Positions 25,820-33,473 of a stretch of 64,000 bases of DNA are shown one piece after another. This DNA is from Streptomyces plumbidurans. GTDB taxonomy: Bacteria; Actinomycetota; Actinomycetes; Streptomycetales; Streptomycetaceae. Location of the stretch: positions 1 through 64,000 of the forward strand of contig NZ_JAFJSY010000005.1 of NCBI RefSeq assembly GCF_019857225.1. The letters run 5' to 3'. The notes below the pieces were generated by a model that had not been told where the DNA came from, ran no database searches, and worked only from the letters and a program-made list of their open reading frames with translations. The position numbers and the translations under genes were made by a program. The stretch's first letter is position 1, and the number at the start of each line of letters is the position of its first letter.

Positions 25820-26353
25820 ATGGCAGACGACGAATCCGAGCGCTTCGTGGCGGGACAATCGGCGCTGGTGGTGCCCGTGCCGGAGGCGGAACCCCGGGTG
25901 CGGGGCCTGCGCAACCGCTTCGACCCCGCGGCCCGCGCCGGCGTACCGGCGCACATCACCGTGCTCTTCCCCTTTCTGCACGCCTCCCTCGTCGACGCCG
26001 CGACCTGTGCCGCCCTGGACCAGATCTTCGGACGGTACGAGTCCTTCGACGTGCAGTTCGACAAGTGCGGACGCTTTCCCGGGGTGCTCTATCTCGCACC
26101 CGTGCCGGACGCGCCCTTCCGCCGGCTCACCGACGCGGTCGTGGAGCGGTGGCCGGAGGCGTTGCCCTACGGCGGCAAGTACGAGCCCCATCCGCATCTG
26201 ACGGTCGCCCAGGGACAGGAGGACGCGGTCCTCGACGAGATCGAGTCCGAGTTGCAGCCCGGACTCCCGTTCACGGCCCGCGTGCCCACGGTCGACCTCG
26301 TGGTGCACGACGGCACGCACTGGAAGCACCGGGCGTCTTTCGCGCTCCGGTAG
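25820..26353 (+). CDS. 2H phosphoesterase / 2'-5' RNA ligase family protein
   Basis: This 177-residue protein has both histidine motifs of the 2H superfamily: H45-I-T47 in AHITVLFPF and H126-L-T128 in PHLTVAQG, spaced as in LigT/ThpR proteins. They form a symmetric active site that hydrolyses 2',3'-cyclic or 2'-5' phosphodiester bonds in RNA or nucleotides. The ATG at 25820 is close to the probable promoter. It appears to be a single-gene unit, with the next gene 100 bases away. The physiological substrate is unknown. Confidence 0.88.
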   Translation: MADDESERFVAGQSALVVPVPEAEPRVRGLRNRFDPAARAGVPAHITVLFPFLHASLVDAATCAALDQIFGRYESFDVQFDKCGRFPGVLYLAPVPDAPFRRLTDAVVERWPEALPYGGKYEPHPHLTVAQGQEDAVLDEIESELQPGLPFTARVPTVDLVVHDGTHWKHRASFALR

Positions 26354-26453
26354 CCGGTTCCCCAGCGGTGCGGCTTGCGGCGCTTGACTTCGAGAGTGCT
26401 CGAAGACCTAGCGTCGGCGGCGACAACCAGGGTCCGTGCGAACGGAGAACGGT

Positions 26454-27335
26454 ATGCGGGTGGGCGTACACATCAACCGGTTCGACCACAGCGGTGGCGG
26501 GCCCGCGCTCGGCGCCGAACTCGCCGCGGCGGGCGCGGCGGCCGATGCGGCGGGGATCAGCTGGATGTCGGTCATGGACCACTACTTCCAGATGGAGTCC
26601 AACGGCGGCGCCGAGGCCCCGATGCTGGAGGCCTACACGACCCTCGGCTATCTCGCGGGCCACACCTCCACCGTCCGGCTGGGCGCCCTCGTCACGGGCG
26701 TGACCTACCGGCACCCGGGCCTCCTCGTCAAGATCGCCACCTCGCTCGACGTCCTGTCCGGCGGCCGCGCCACCCTCGGCATCGGTGCCGCCTGGTACGA
26801 CCGTGAGCACCAGGGGCTCGGCGTGCCGTACCCGCCGCCGGCCGAGCGCTTCGAGCGACTGGAGGAGACGCTGCGGATCTGTCTGCAGATGTGGGACCCG
26901 CAGGCGAACGGCCCGTTCGAGGGCAAGCACTACCGGCTGGCCGAGACCCTGTGTGTCCCGGCGCCGGTCAGCGACCCCCGCCCCGAGATCATGATCGGCG
27001 GGGGAGGGGAGAAGAAGACGCTCCGCCTGGTCGCCCAGTACGCGGACGCCTGCAATCTGATCCCCTCCTCCGCCGACGAGGCCGGGCACAAACTCGATGT
27101 GCTGCGCCGGCACTGCGACGATCTGGGGCGCGACTACGGCCGTATCCGCAAGACGATCGCCTACACGGGCCAGGCGGCCACCGAAGGAGACCTGGACGCC
27201 TTCATGCGGGACATCGCCGGTTACACCGGGCTGGGCATCGACACGGTGATCCTCACGCCGCGGCTGGGTGAGCCCGCGGCGTGGATCGAGGGCTTCGCGG
27301 CCGAGGTCGTTCAGCGACTGGCCCAGCTGGACTGA
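26454..27335 (+). CDS. LLM-class F420-dependent oxidoreductase
   Basis: This 293-residue protein is a luciferase-like (alpha/beta)8 barrel. RVGVHINRFD opens the first strand, and TSTVRLGALVTGVTYRHPGLLVKIATSLDVLSGGRATLGIGAAW is the long conserved segment of the family, including the coenzyme-binding loop after GIGAAW. In actinobacteria this subgroup generally uses F420. The ATG at 26454 has GGAGA upstream. Its substrate is unknown. Its last 25 bases overlap the antisense end of the small zinc-ribbon gene. Confidence 0.9.
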   Translation: MRVGVHINRFDHSGGGPALGAELAAAGAAADAAGISWMSVMDHYFQMESNGGAEAPMLEAYTTLGYLAGHTSTVRLGALVTGVTYRHPGLLVKIATSLDVLSGGRATLGIGAAWYDREHQGLGVPYPPPAERFERLEETLRICLQMWDPQANGPFEGKHYRLAETLCVPAPVSDPRPEIMIGGGGEKKTLRLVAQYADACNLIPSSADEAGHKLDVLRRHCDDLGRDYGRIRKTIAYTGQAATEGDLDAFMRDIAGYTGLGIDTVILTPRLGEPAAWIEGFAAEVVQRLAQLD

Positions 27336-27529
27336 GGCTCCGCGGGGCGGCTGCGGGAGATGATGCGCGTGCCGCAGCCGTCCACCACCCGGACCTGCAG
27401 CGAGCCGCAGCCGCACCGGGTCCACACCGTGCTGCCGGAAGCGGTGCCGTGCCGCGACACGACCCGGAACGGCTCGGCACCGTCGGGCCAGCCGCAGTGC
27501 GGGCAGCGAGCGCCGGTCGAGCTGATCAT
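27311..27529 (-). CDS. Small zinc-ribbon-like protein
   Basis: This 72-residue protein has an excellent GAGGAG ribosome site before its ATG at 27529. It contains CPHCGWPDG near residues 9-17 and a second pair CGCGS near residue 41, consistent with a four-cysteine zinc ribbon, plus an Arg-rich tail ending SSWASR. I do not recognise a named function. Its end overlaps the LLM oxidoreductase gene by 25 bases in antisense, so transcription of the two could interfere. Codon bias is normal for the window, supporting a real gene. Confidence 0.72.
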   Translation of the reverse strand: MISSTGARCPHCGWPDGAEPFRVVSRHGTASGSTVWTRCGCGSLQVRVVDGCGTRIISRSRPAEPQSSWASR

Positions 27530-27600
27530 GGCAACTCCTCGTACGTGCTGACTGGTTGGCCGTCGCGACACATCCAGAGTGCGGCCCTACGTCCGTTCAC

Positions 27601-27640
27601 GTCCAGGTTGACTTTATGGACTCCACCTTGAAGCCTGGAC
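27601..27640 (+). promoter_or_regulatory. Inverted repeat upstream of lysR 27644
   Basis: GTCCAGG at 27601-27607 and CCTGGAC at 27634-27640 are perfect arms immediately before the start codon, with TTGACT between them at 27608-27613. Autoregulation by the LysR protein is plausible. Confidence 0.4.
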
Positions 27641-27643
27641 TTC

Positions 27644-28543
27644 ATGATTGACCTGCGCCGACTGCATGTCCTCAGGGCGGTGGCCCACTACGGCACGGTC
27701 ACCGCGGCCGCCAACGCGCTGCACTTCACCACGTCGGCGGCATCCCAGCAGATCCGCCAGCTCGCCCGCGACCTCGACGTCGATCTCCTCGAACCGCAGG
27801 GCCGAGGGGTACGGCTCACCCCGGCCGCCGAGAGCCTGCTCGCGCACGCGGACGCCATCCAAGCCCGCTGGGAGCAGGCGGAGTTGGACCTGCGCGCCGA
27901 ACACGCGCCCGCCGGACCGCTCCGGGTGAGCGGGCCCTCCACAGCCGTGTCGGTGCTGCTGGCCCCGGTGGCGGCGCGCCTGCAGAAGCGGTACGCCCGG
28001 CTGTCCGTGCGTATCCAGGAGGTCAGCGGGACCGAGAGCTTCGACCTGCTCTTCGAGGGGGACGCCGACCTGGCCGTCGTCGAGGCCAGCCCGCACAACC
28101 CGCCGCTCAACGACGCCCGCTTCGACCAGCAGCCGCTCCTGGACGACCCGTTCGACCTCGTCGTCCACGAGGACCACGCGCTGGCCGGACGCGAGCTGAT
28201 CGGCCTGTCCGACGCGGCGCACGAGGACTGGATCGCGCCGCTCGCGGACCCCTGCCGTACGCATGTGATGTCGGCGTGCGGCGAGGCCGGCTTCAGCCCC
28301 GGCATCGTCCATCACGCCCTGGACTGGAACGTCATCGCCCACCTGGTGGCCAACCGGCTCGGCATAGCGCTCATCCCCCGGCTGGCCCAGCTGACCCCGC
28401 ACCTGCCGATCACCCGGGTCCGCTGCACCGGAAACCCGCATCGCAAGCTGCTCACCTGCACCCGCCGCGGCGGCCGCGAGCGGCCCGCGGTCGCCGCAGC
28501 GCTGGAGGAGCTGCGGGAGCTGGCGGTTACGGCGGTGGCGTGA
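27644..28543 (+). CDS. LysR-family transcriptional regulator
   Basis: This 299-residue regulator has an N-terminal helix-turn-helix (YGTVTAAANALHFTTSAASQQIRQLARDLDVDLLEP, residues about 16-51) and an effector domain. The ATG at 27644 is very close to an inverted repeat that may overlap its promoter. The neighbouring genes (zinc ribbon on the other strand, FMN reductase convergent) do not show a clear target, so it may be an orphan regulator. The 3' end carries a weak 12-base repeat: GCGGTGGC recurs 12 bases later across the stop codon. Confidence 0.9.
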   Translation: MIDLRRLHVLRAVAHYGTVTAAANALHFTTSAASQQIRQLARDLDVDLLEPQGRGVRLTPAAESLLAHADAIQARWEQAELDLRAEHAPAGPLRVSGPSTAVSVLLAPVAARLQKRYARLSVRIQEVSGTESFDLLFEGDADLAVVEASPHNPPLNDARFDQQPLLDDPFDLVVHEDHALAGRELIGLSDAAHEDWIAPLADPCRTHVMSACGEAGFSPGIVHHALDWNVIAHLVANRLGIALIPRLAQLTPHLPITRVRCTGNPHRKLLTCTRRGGRERPAVAAALEELRELAVTAVA

Positions 28544-28576
28544 GCGGTGGCCTGCGGGCCGGGGTTCTTGACGGCG

Positions 28577-28614
28577 CGAAAGGGGCCGGGGCTCGTCGGC
28601 CCCGGCCCCTTTCG
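28577..28614. terminator. Strong bidirectional terminator
   Basis: A perfect 16-bp stem, CGAAAGGGGCCGGGGC with its complement, has a 6-base loop (28593-28598). The ends give AAA and TTT on both strands, ideal for terminating both convergent genes (lysR and FMN reductase). Confidence 0.85.
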
Positions 28615-28632
28615 GAACTGTGCGGTCGTGGA

Positions 28633-29196
28633 TCAGGCGGCGACGGTCTCGTCCGCGTGGCCGTGCAGACGGGCGACCACCTCGGTCAGCTGCGCGGCGA
28701 CCTCGGCGTCGTCGGCCGGGTGGGTCTCGGCGAAACGGGTCACCGAGCCGGGGATGGAGAGCTTGACGTCCTCGAGCACCTTGCCGCCGGCGATGCCGAT
28801 CGCCTTGCGGGTCTCGTCCTGCGCCCACACGCCGCCGTACTGGCCGAACGCGGTGCCGACCACGGCGACCGGCTTGCCGCCGAAGGCGCCGGAGCCGTAC
28901 GGGCGGGACAGCCAGTCGATGGCGTTCTTCAGGACGGCCGGGATCGTGCCGTTGTACTCGGGGGAGAAGAACAGGAAGGCGTCGGCGGACTGCGCGGCCT
29001 CGCGCAGCTTGGCGGCGGGGGCCGGTACGTCGCCCTCGACGTCGATGTCCTCGTTGTAGAACGGGATCTCGGCCAGACCCTCGAAGATCTCGACGTCCGC
29101 GCCCTCGGGCGCGAACCTGGCGGCCGCCTCGGCGAGCTGGCGGTTGTGCGAACCGGCGCGAAGACTGCCGACGAGCGCGAGGATGCGGACAGACAT
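28633..29196 (-). CDS. NAD(P)H-dependent FMN reductase / quinone reductase
   Basis: This 187-residue flavodoxin-fold protein has the FMN phosphate loop LVGSLRAGSHNRQLA near residues 7-21 and the signature FFSPEYNGTIPAVLKNAIDWLSRP near 75-98, as in ArsH/YieF-like NADPH:FMN reductases. It reduces quinones, azo compounds or chromate and limits redox cycling. The ATG at 29196 follows GGAG. It is divergent from a TetR gene, and two GGACC-type palindromes lie between them, so it is probably derepressed by an electrophile or redox-active ligand. Confidence 0.93.
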   Translation of the reverse strand: MSVRILALVGSLRAGSHNRQLAEAAARFAPEGADVEIFEGLAEIPFYNEDIDVEGDVPAPAAKLREAAQSADAFLFFSPEYNGTIPAVLKNAIDWLSRPYGSGAFGGKPVAVVGTAFGQYGGVWAQDETRKAIGIAGGKVLEDVKLSIPGSVTRFAETHPADDAEVAAQLTEVVARLHGHADETVAA

Positions 29197-29236
29197 GACG
29201 ACTCCAATGGGGGGCTGAAACATTGCCGTTACGATC

Positions 29237-29286
29237 CGGACCGAGGTCCGTTTAATTGTTGTAGCACCTTAAGCGGACCGCGGTCC
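29237..29286. promoter_or_regulatory. Paired TetR operators between fmn reductase and tetR
   Basis: CGGACCGAGGTCCG at 29237-29250 and GGACCGCGGTCC at 29275-29286 are the same palindrome with a different central step, 37 bp apart centre to centre. They bracket an AT-rich core (TTTAATTGTTG), positioned to block both divergent promoters. Confidence 0.78.
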
Positions 29287-29317
29287 AGTTTTGTTCCCGA
29301 TGCTTTACGCTGGCTTC

Positions 29318-29980
29318 ATGTCCGCCGCCCTTCCGCCCTTTCCGGCGCCTCAGGAGCCCGTCGGCGAGCCCGGGTTGCTGCAGCTGAGCGCTGCCGACGA
29401 CGAGCCCTGCCTGCGTGCGGACGCCGCGCGCAACCGGGCCAGGCTGCTGGAGGCCGCCACCCGGCTGATCGCCGAGCACGGTGTGGCTGCCGTCACCATG
29501 GAAGGGGTGGCCGCTGCCGCGCAGGTGGGCAAGGGTACGGTCTTTCGCCGGTTCGGCGACCGCACCGGGCTGCTGATGGCGCTGCTCGACCACTCGGCGC
29601 GCACACTGCAGGCGGACTTCATGGGCGGGCCGCCGCCGCTGGGCCCCGGCGCGCCGCCGCTGGAGCGGCTGCGGGCGTTCGGCGTGGCCATGCTCTACCG
29701 CACGGCCGAACAACTGGATCTGCAACTGGCCGCCCAGCCCGAGCCCTCACGCCGCTTCGTCCACCCCTCGGCCGAGGCCCTCACCATGCACGTCCTGATG
29801 CTGCTACGACAGCTCACACCGAACGCCGACTGCGAGCTCCTGGCGCAGTCCCTCATGGGGTACCTCGACCCCGCCCTGATCCACCACCTCACCAGACAGC
29901 GCGAGATGCCCATGGAACGACTGGAGACGGGCTGGATCGAACTGGTCGCCAGGGTGACGGGCACCGAGCCACCGGGCTGA
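29318..29980 (+). CDS. TetR-family regulator
   Basis: This 220-residue regulator has a disordered 35-residue N-terminal extension, then the TetR helix-turn-helix (AAVTMEGVAAAAQVGKGTVFRRFGDRTGLL, about residues 55-84), and an all-helical ligand domain. The ATG at 29318 is chosen over one six codons upstream because it is nearer the typical length. It is divergent from the FMN reductase, with paired operators, making autoregulated control of that gene likely. Downstream lies the degenerate 15-bp repeat array. Confidence 0.92.
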   Translation: MSAALPPFPAPQEPVGEPGLLQLSAADDEPCLRADAARNRARLLEAATRLIAEHGVAAVTMEGVAAAAQVGKGTVFRRFGDRTGLLMALLDHSARTLQADFMGGPPPLGPGAPPLERLRAFGVAMLYRTAEQLDLQLAAQPEPSRRFVHPSAEALTMHVLMLLRQLTPNADCELLAQSLMGYLDPALIHHLTRQREMPMERLETGWIELVARVTGTEPPG

Positions 29981-29989
29981 GACACACGG

Positions 29990-30470
29990 CCGGTTCCGGC
30001 GCGACCCACTCGGTCGCGGTCGACGCTGACGTCGCTGGTTCCGGCAGGGCCGGTTCGGGCGAGACCGGCTCCGGCGGGTCGGCTTGGGCGTGGTCGGCTC
30101 GGGCAAGCCGGGCTCCGGGCATGGCGACTCCGGTGGGTCGGTCGGCGTGGCCGGCTTGTGCGCGGTCGGCTCAAGCGTGACCAGCTCCGGCATGGCAGGT
30201 TCGGGCTTGACCGGCCCCGGCAGGGTCGGTTCGGGCGAGACCGGCTCCAGCCGTCGGCTCAGGTGTGGCCCGCTCTCGCGTGGCCGACACCGGGGTGACC
30301 AGCACCGCCGGGGTCGGTTCGGGCTCGACCCCCTCCCGCAGGGCTGGTTTCGGCGGGTCGGCTCAGGCGGAACCGCTCCCGCGCGGCCGACTCAAGCATG
30401 GTCGGCTCCCGCTCGACTGACTCGGGCGCGGTCGGCTCGGACGCCGGCCGGTTCAGGCGCGGCCGGTTCA
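29990..30470 (-). repeat. Degenerate minisatellite, period about 15 bp, starting at the stop codon of the TetX-like gene
   Basis: No credible gene occupies this 480-base stretch. Read on the minus strand from the monooxygenase stop (30470), it consists of variants of TGAACCGGCCGCGCC. The TGA or its CGA/GAG variants recur at steps of 15-16 bases: stop at 30468, then TCA at 30453, TCG at 30437 and 30422. A longer near-identity links 30043-30072 and 30219-30248 (29 of 30 bases). Any frame gives Pro-Glu-Pro or Gly-Ser-Gly runs without a start. Confidence 0.75.
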
Positions 30471-31601
30471 CGCGTGACTGGCGAACATGTCCAGCAACCC
30501 CTGTGGTGCGTCCGCGCGGAACAGCATGGCTCCGCTTTCTGCCGAATCGCGTGCCGAGAGTTCGCTGCGCTGGAACATCTTCTGCTCGTAGGTGGCCAGG
30601 GCCTTCTCGGTGTCGTCCGGGTGGGCGGCCAGGGCGAGGCCCAGTTCGGCTCCGTCGAGCAGGGCGAGGTTGGCGCCCTCGCCCGCGAAGGGCGACATCA
30701 GGTGCGCCGCGTCACCGAGCAGCGTCACACCGGGCACCCGCGGCCAGCGGTGCCCCACCGGCAGGGCGTGGATGTGCCGCGGCACCAGGGGCCCGTCGGC
30801 GTCCGCGATCAAGGCCCGCAGGCTCTTGTCCCAGTCGGCGAAGTGTTCCAGCACCTGCGCACGGGCCGCCTCGCCGTCGGTGAAGTCGATGCCGTCGAGC
30901 CACTCCTCGGCGGCCTCCACAGCGGCGTAGACATGCAGGTTCCCGTCGGTCGCGCGGTGTGCGAGGAGACCCCGTCCCGCGCCGAGGGCGAACAGCATGC
31001 CGCCGCCGACCACCTCGGCGCTCACGGGGTGGCGCAGGTCCGCGTCCCTGAGGTCCGCCTCGACGAACGAGACGCCGGTGTAGGCGGGCCGGGCGTCCGA
31101 GACCAGCGGGCGGACCCGCGACCAGGCGCCGTCGGCGCCCACCAGCAGGCCGGTGGTGAAGACCGTGCCGTCGGCGAGCGTCACCTCGTGCCGGCCGTCG
31201 CCGAGGGGGCGCGCGCCGGTGACCTTGGCGCCCCAGCGCACGGCGCCCTCGGGCAGGGAGTTCAGCAGCAGATCGCGCAGGTCGCCGCGGTCGATCTCGG
31301 GCCGCCTGCCCCGGTCCCCGTCGGTCTGCTCCATGCGGACCACGGCGTCCTTGTCCAGCACCCGGGTCGCCTCGCCGCCGGGATGGACGAGGGCGCGGAA
31401 CTCCTCGAACAGGCCCGCGGCGCGCAACGCCACCTGGCCGGAGTCGTGATGGATGTCGAGCATGCCGCCCTGGGTGCGGGCGGCGGGGGAGGCGTCCAGG
31501 TCGTAGAGGGCGGCCTCGACGCCGTGCACATGCAGTACACGGGCGAGAGCAAGGCCGCCGAGACCGGCGCCGACGATCGTAATGGGGTGATGCGTCGTCA
31601 T
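30468..31601 (-). CDS. FAD-dependent monooxygenase, TetX-like
   Basis: This 377-residue class A flavoprotein monooxygenase has the FAD motif ITIVGAGLGGLALARVL (Gly11-Gly16), a DG region LLVGADGAWSRVRPL and the GD motif VTLLGDAAHLMSPFAGEGANLAL. The MSPFAGEGAN variant is characteristic of TetX and related tetracycline destructases. It hydroxylates or inactivates an aromatic or polyketide substrate with NADPH and O2. AAGGAGA precedes the ATG at 31601. It is the second gene after its tetR, 17 bases away, so is induced by the same ligand. The stop codon begins the long repeat array. Resistance is an inference, not shown. Confidence 0.87.
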   Translation of the reverse strand: MTTHHPITIVGAGLGGLALARVLHVHGVEAALYDLDASPAARTQGGMLDIHHDSGQVALRAAGLFEEFRALVHPGGEATRVLDKDAVVRMEQTDGDRGRRPEIDRGDLRDLLLNSLPEGAVRWGAKVTGARPLGDGRHEVTLADGTVFTTGLLVGADGAWSRVRPLVSDARPAYTGVSFVEADLRDADLRHPVSAEVVGGGMLFALGAGRGLLAHRATDGNLHVYAAVEAAEEWLDGIDFTDGEAARAQVLEHFADWDKSLRALIADADGPLVPRHIHALPVGHRWPRVPGVTLLGDAAHLMSPFAGEGANLALLDGAELGLALAAHPDDTEKALATYEQKMFQRSELSARDSAESGAMLFRADAPQGLLDMFASHA

Positions 31602-31618
31602 GTCGTGTCTCCTTGAGG

Positions 31619-32293
31619 TCAGTTGGGTGCGGGCGCGTGCTCGATGCCGGCGATCAGCGTCCGCAGCGCCCAGGACAGGCGCTCGTGCGGCGCTCCCGAC
31701 AGCAGCGCGCCGCCGAGCGCCGCGATGTGCGGATGGGTGCGTGCGGACGCGTCGTGCACCACGCGCCGCAGCGCGTCCCAGTCCTCCTCGGACGCCTCGT
31801 CCGCGCTGTGCTCGGCGGCGGTCGCGGTCGCGTGCTGCAGCAGCAGGTCCACGCCCCACGCGGCCTGCGCGGGCGGGACACCACCCTCGTCGAGCAGACC
31901 CAGCAACGTCTCGATGAGAGCGAGGTAGTTGGGGCCGCTCGGCCGCGCCGTCAGCGCGGAGCGGGCCAGGCTCGGGTGCTCGAAGAGCATCGCGGTGTAC
32001 GCGGTGAGCACCTGCTCCAGACGCTCCCGCCACGGTCCCTCCGTCGGGGCGGGCCCGACCGTCCCCAGCAGCTCGTCCAGGACCGCCGCGTGCAGCTCCG
32101 CGGTGTTGCGGACGTACACGTACAGCGAGGCCGGGCCGGTGTCGAGCTCCTGCGCCAGGCGCCGCATGGTCACCTTCCGCAGTCCCTCGGCGCGCAGCAC
32201 CGCGGCGGCGGTGGCGACAATGCCCTCCCTGGTCAGGGCGGGCTTGGCGGGGCGCTCACGACGGCTGCGCGGGGAGTCGGGTCGGTCTGTCAC
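31619..32293 (-). CDS. TetR-family regulator of the TetX-like monooxygenase
   Basis: This 224-residue protein has a GTG start at 32293 with GAAGG upstream. The basic N-terminus leads into a TetR helix-turn-helix (LRKVTMRRLAQELDTGPASLYVYVRNTAEL), and the C-terminal domain resembles the TetR/TetR_C class (LLGLLDEGG, WGVDLLLQ). Just upstream are three 12-bp palindromes at 15-bp spacing, a strong autoregulatory operator. The gene leads a two-gene transcript with the monooxygenase. The same operator lies upstream of the LacI-pobA operon. Confidence 0.92.
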   Translation of the reverse strand: MTDRPDSPRSRRERPAKPALTREGIVATAAAVLRAEGLRKVTMRRLAQELDTGPASLYVYVRNTAELHAAVLDELLGTVGPAPTEGPWRERLEQVLTAYTAMLFEHPSLARSALTARPSGPNYLALIETLLGLLDEGGVPPAQAAWGVDLLLQHATATAAEHSADEASEEDWDALRRVVHDASARTHPHIAALGGALLSGAPHERLSWALRTLIAGIEHAPAPN

Positions 32294-32306
32294 GCCTTCA
32301 CCATAA

Positions 32307-32348
32307 CGAACATGTTCGTTGCGAACAAGTTCGGGACGAACATGTTCG
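32307..32348. promoter_or_regulatory. Triple TetR operator (three palindromes, 15-bp spacing)
   Basis: CGAACATGTTCG at 32307-32318 and 32337-32348 are perfect, and CGAACAAGTTCG at 32322-32333 differs at one central base. Centres fall at 32312.5, 32327.5 and 32342.5. The first arm begins 14 bases upstream of the tetR GTG, and the last ends 74 bases before the LacI-type gene. It probably blocks both divergent promoters. Confidence 0.88.
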
Positions 32349-32421
32349 TCGCGTCCCACCGTGCTCCGACCGTGGCCCGCCTGTGGCCCGCGCCACAGGT
32401 TCTGCAAAGATGCCGTACGTC

Positions 32422-33459
32422 ATGGTGCAGATACCGAAAACGCCCGCGCACTCCTCGCCCGCATCGCGCTCCGTGCCCACGAGCGCCGATGTGGCCCGCC
32501 TGGCCGGCGTCTCGCGCGCCACCGTCTCCTACGTCCTCAACAACACCAGCGCCGTGCGGATCAGCGAGCCCACGCGCCGCCGGGTCCACGAGGCCGCCAA
32601 GGAACTCGGGTACGTGCCGCACGCCGCCGCGCGCAGCCTGCGCGCCGGACACAGCCGTATGGTCCTGATGCCCGCCCCCAGCTTCCCGGTCGGCCCCCTC
32701 TACAGCCGGTTCATCGGCGAACTCCAGTGGGCGCTCGGCCGCCTCGACTACACCGTCGTGCAGTACGGCTCCGTCGGCGAGTACGGCGACGAGGCCGCCC
32801 GTGCCTGGGCCGAACTGCGCCCCGTCGCGGTCCTGGTGCCCGGCGCCGGGCACCTCGGCCCGCAGGGCGTGACCGTGCTCAAGCGCTCCGGCGCACGCGC
32901 CGTCGTCACCCTCGGCGCCGAGTCCGTCGACGGCGCCCACGCCCTGCTCATGGACCACGAGACCGTCGGCCACTGCGCCGGCAGCCATCTCTTCGACCGC
33001 GGCCGGCGCCGCATCGGCGTCGTCGTCCCCGAGGAGGACGGCCTGGAGTCCTTCTCCCTGGCCCGGCTCGAAGGGGTGCGCCAGGCCCTGCAGGGCACTG
33101 ACGCCACCGTCACCGAACTGCCCCTCGCCTACGAGGAGGAGTGCGCCACCCGCCTCGCGGCCCGCTGGCGCGACCTCGACCTCGACGCCGTGTTCGCCTA
33201 CAACGACGAGTACGCGATGCTGCTGATGCGGGCCCTGCAGGACGCGGGCCTGACCATCCCCGAGGACGTGGCCGTCATCGGCGCCGACGACCTGATGCTC
33301 GGCCGGCTGCTGCGGCCCCGGCTGAGCACGGTCCACATAGAGCTGCCGTCCGGCCGTGATCTGGCCGAACTGGTCGACCGCGCGGTCCGCAACCCCGGCG
33401 CCGCGCCCGAGACGCACAAGGTACTGGGCGCCACGGTGATCCACCGCGACTCCAGCTGA
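32422..33459 (+). CDS. LacI-family regulator heading the pobA operon
   Basis: This 345-residue regulator has the LacI helix-turn-helix and hinge (SADVARLAGVSRATVSYVLNN, about residues 18-38, then RRRVHEAAKELGYVPHAAARSL) and a binding-protein-like sensor. The start is taken as ATG 32422; ATG 32410 or GTG 32383 are in frame alternatives and none has a strong ribosome site. It lies 14 bases before pobA with GAGGAGG in the gap, so all three genes are one transcript and this regulator probably senses an aromatic acid or aldehyde. A LacI protein in this role is unusual. Confidence 0.9.
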   Translation: MVQIPKTPAHSSPASRSVPTSADVARLAGVSRATVSYVLNNTSAVRISEPTRRRVHEAAKELGYVPHAAARSLRAGHSRMVLMPAPSFPVGPLYSRFIGELQWALGRLDYTVVQYGSVGEYGDEAARAWAELRPVAVLVPGAGHLGPQGVTVLKRSGARAVVTLGAESVDGAHALLMDHETVGHCAGSHLFDRGRRRIGVVVPEEDGLESFSLARLEGVRQALQGTDATVTELPLAYEEECATRLAARWRDLDLDAVFAYNDEYAMLLMRALQDAGLTIPEDVAVIGADDLMLGRLLRPRLSTVHIELPSGRDLAELVDRAVRNPGAAPETHKVLGATVIHRDSS

Positions 33460-33473
33460 ACCGAGGAGGGCCC

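Noticed and set aside
29990..30470. Possible CRISPR array or proline-rich protein in the repeat region
   Set aside because: Units are about 15 bp, degenerate and contiguous, without unique spacers or cas genes; no frame has a start with a ribosome site.
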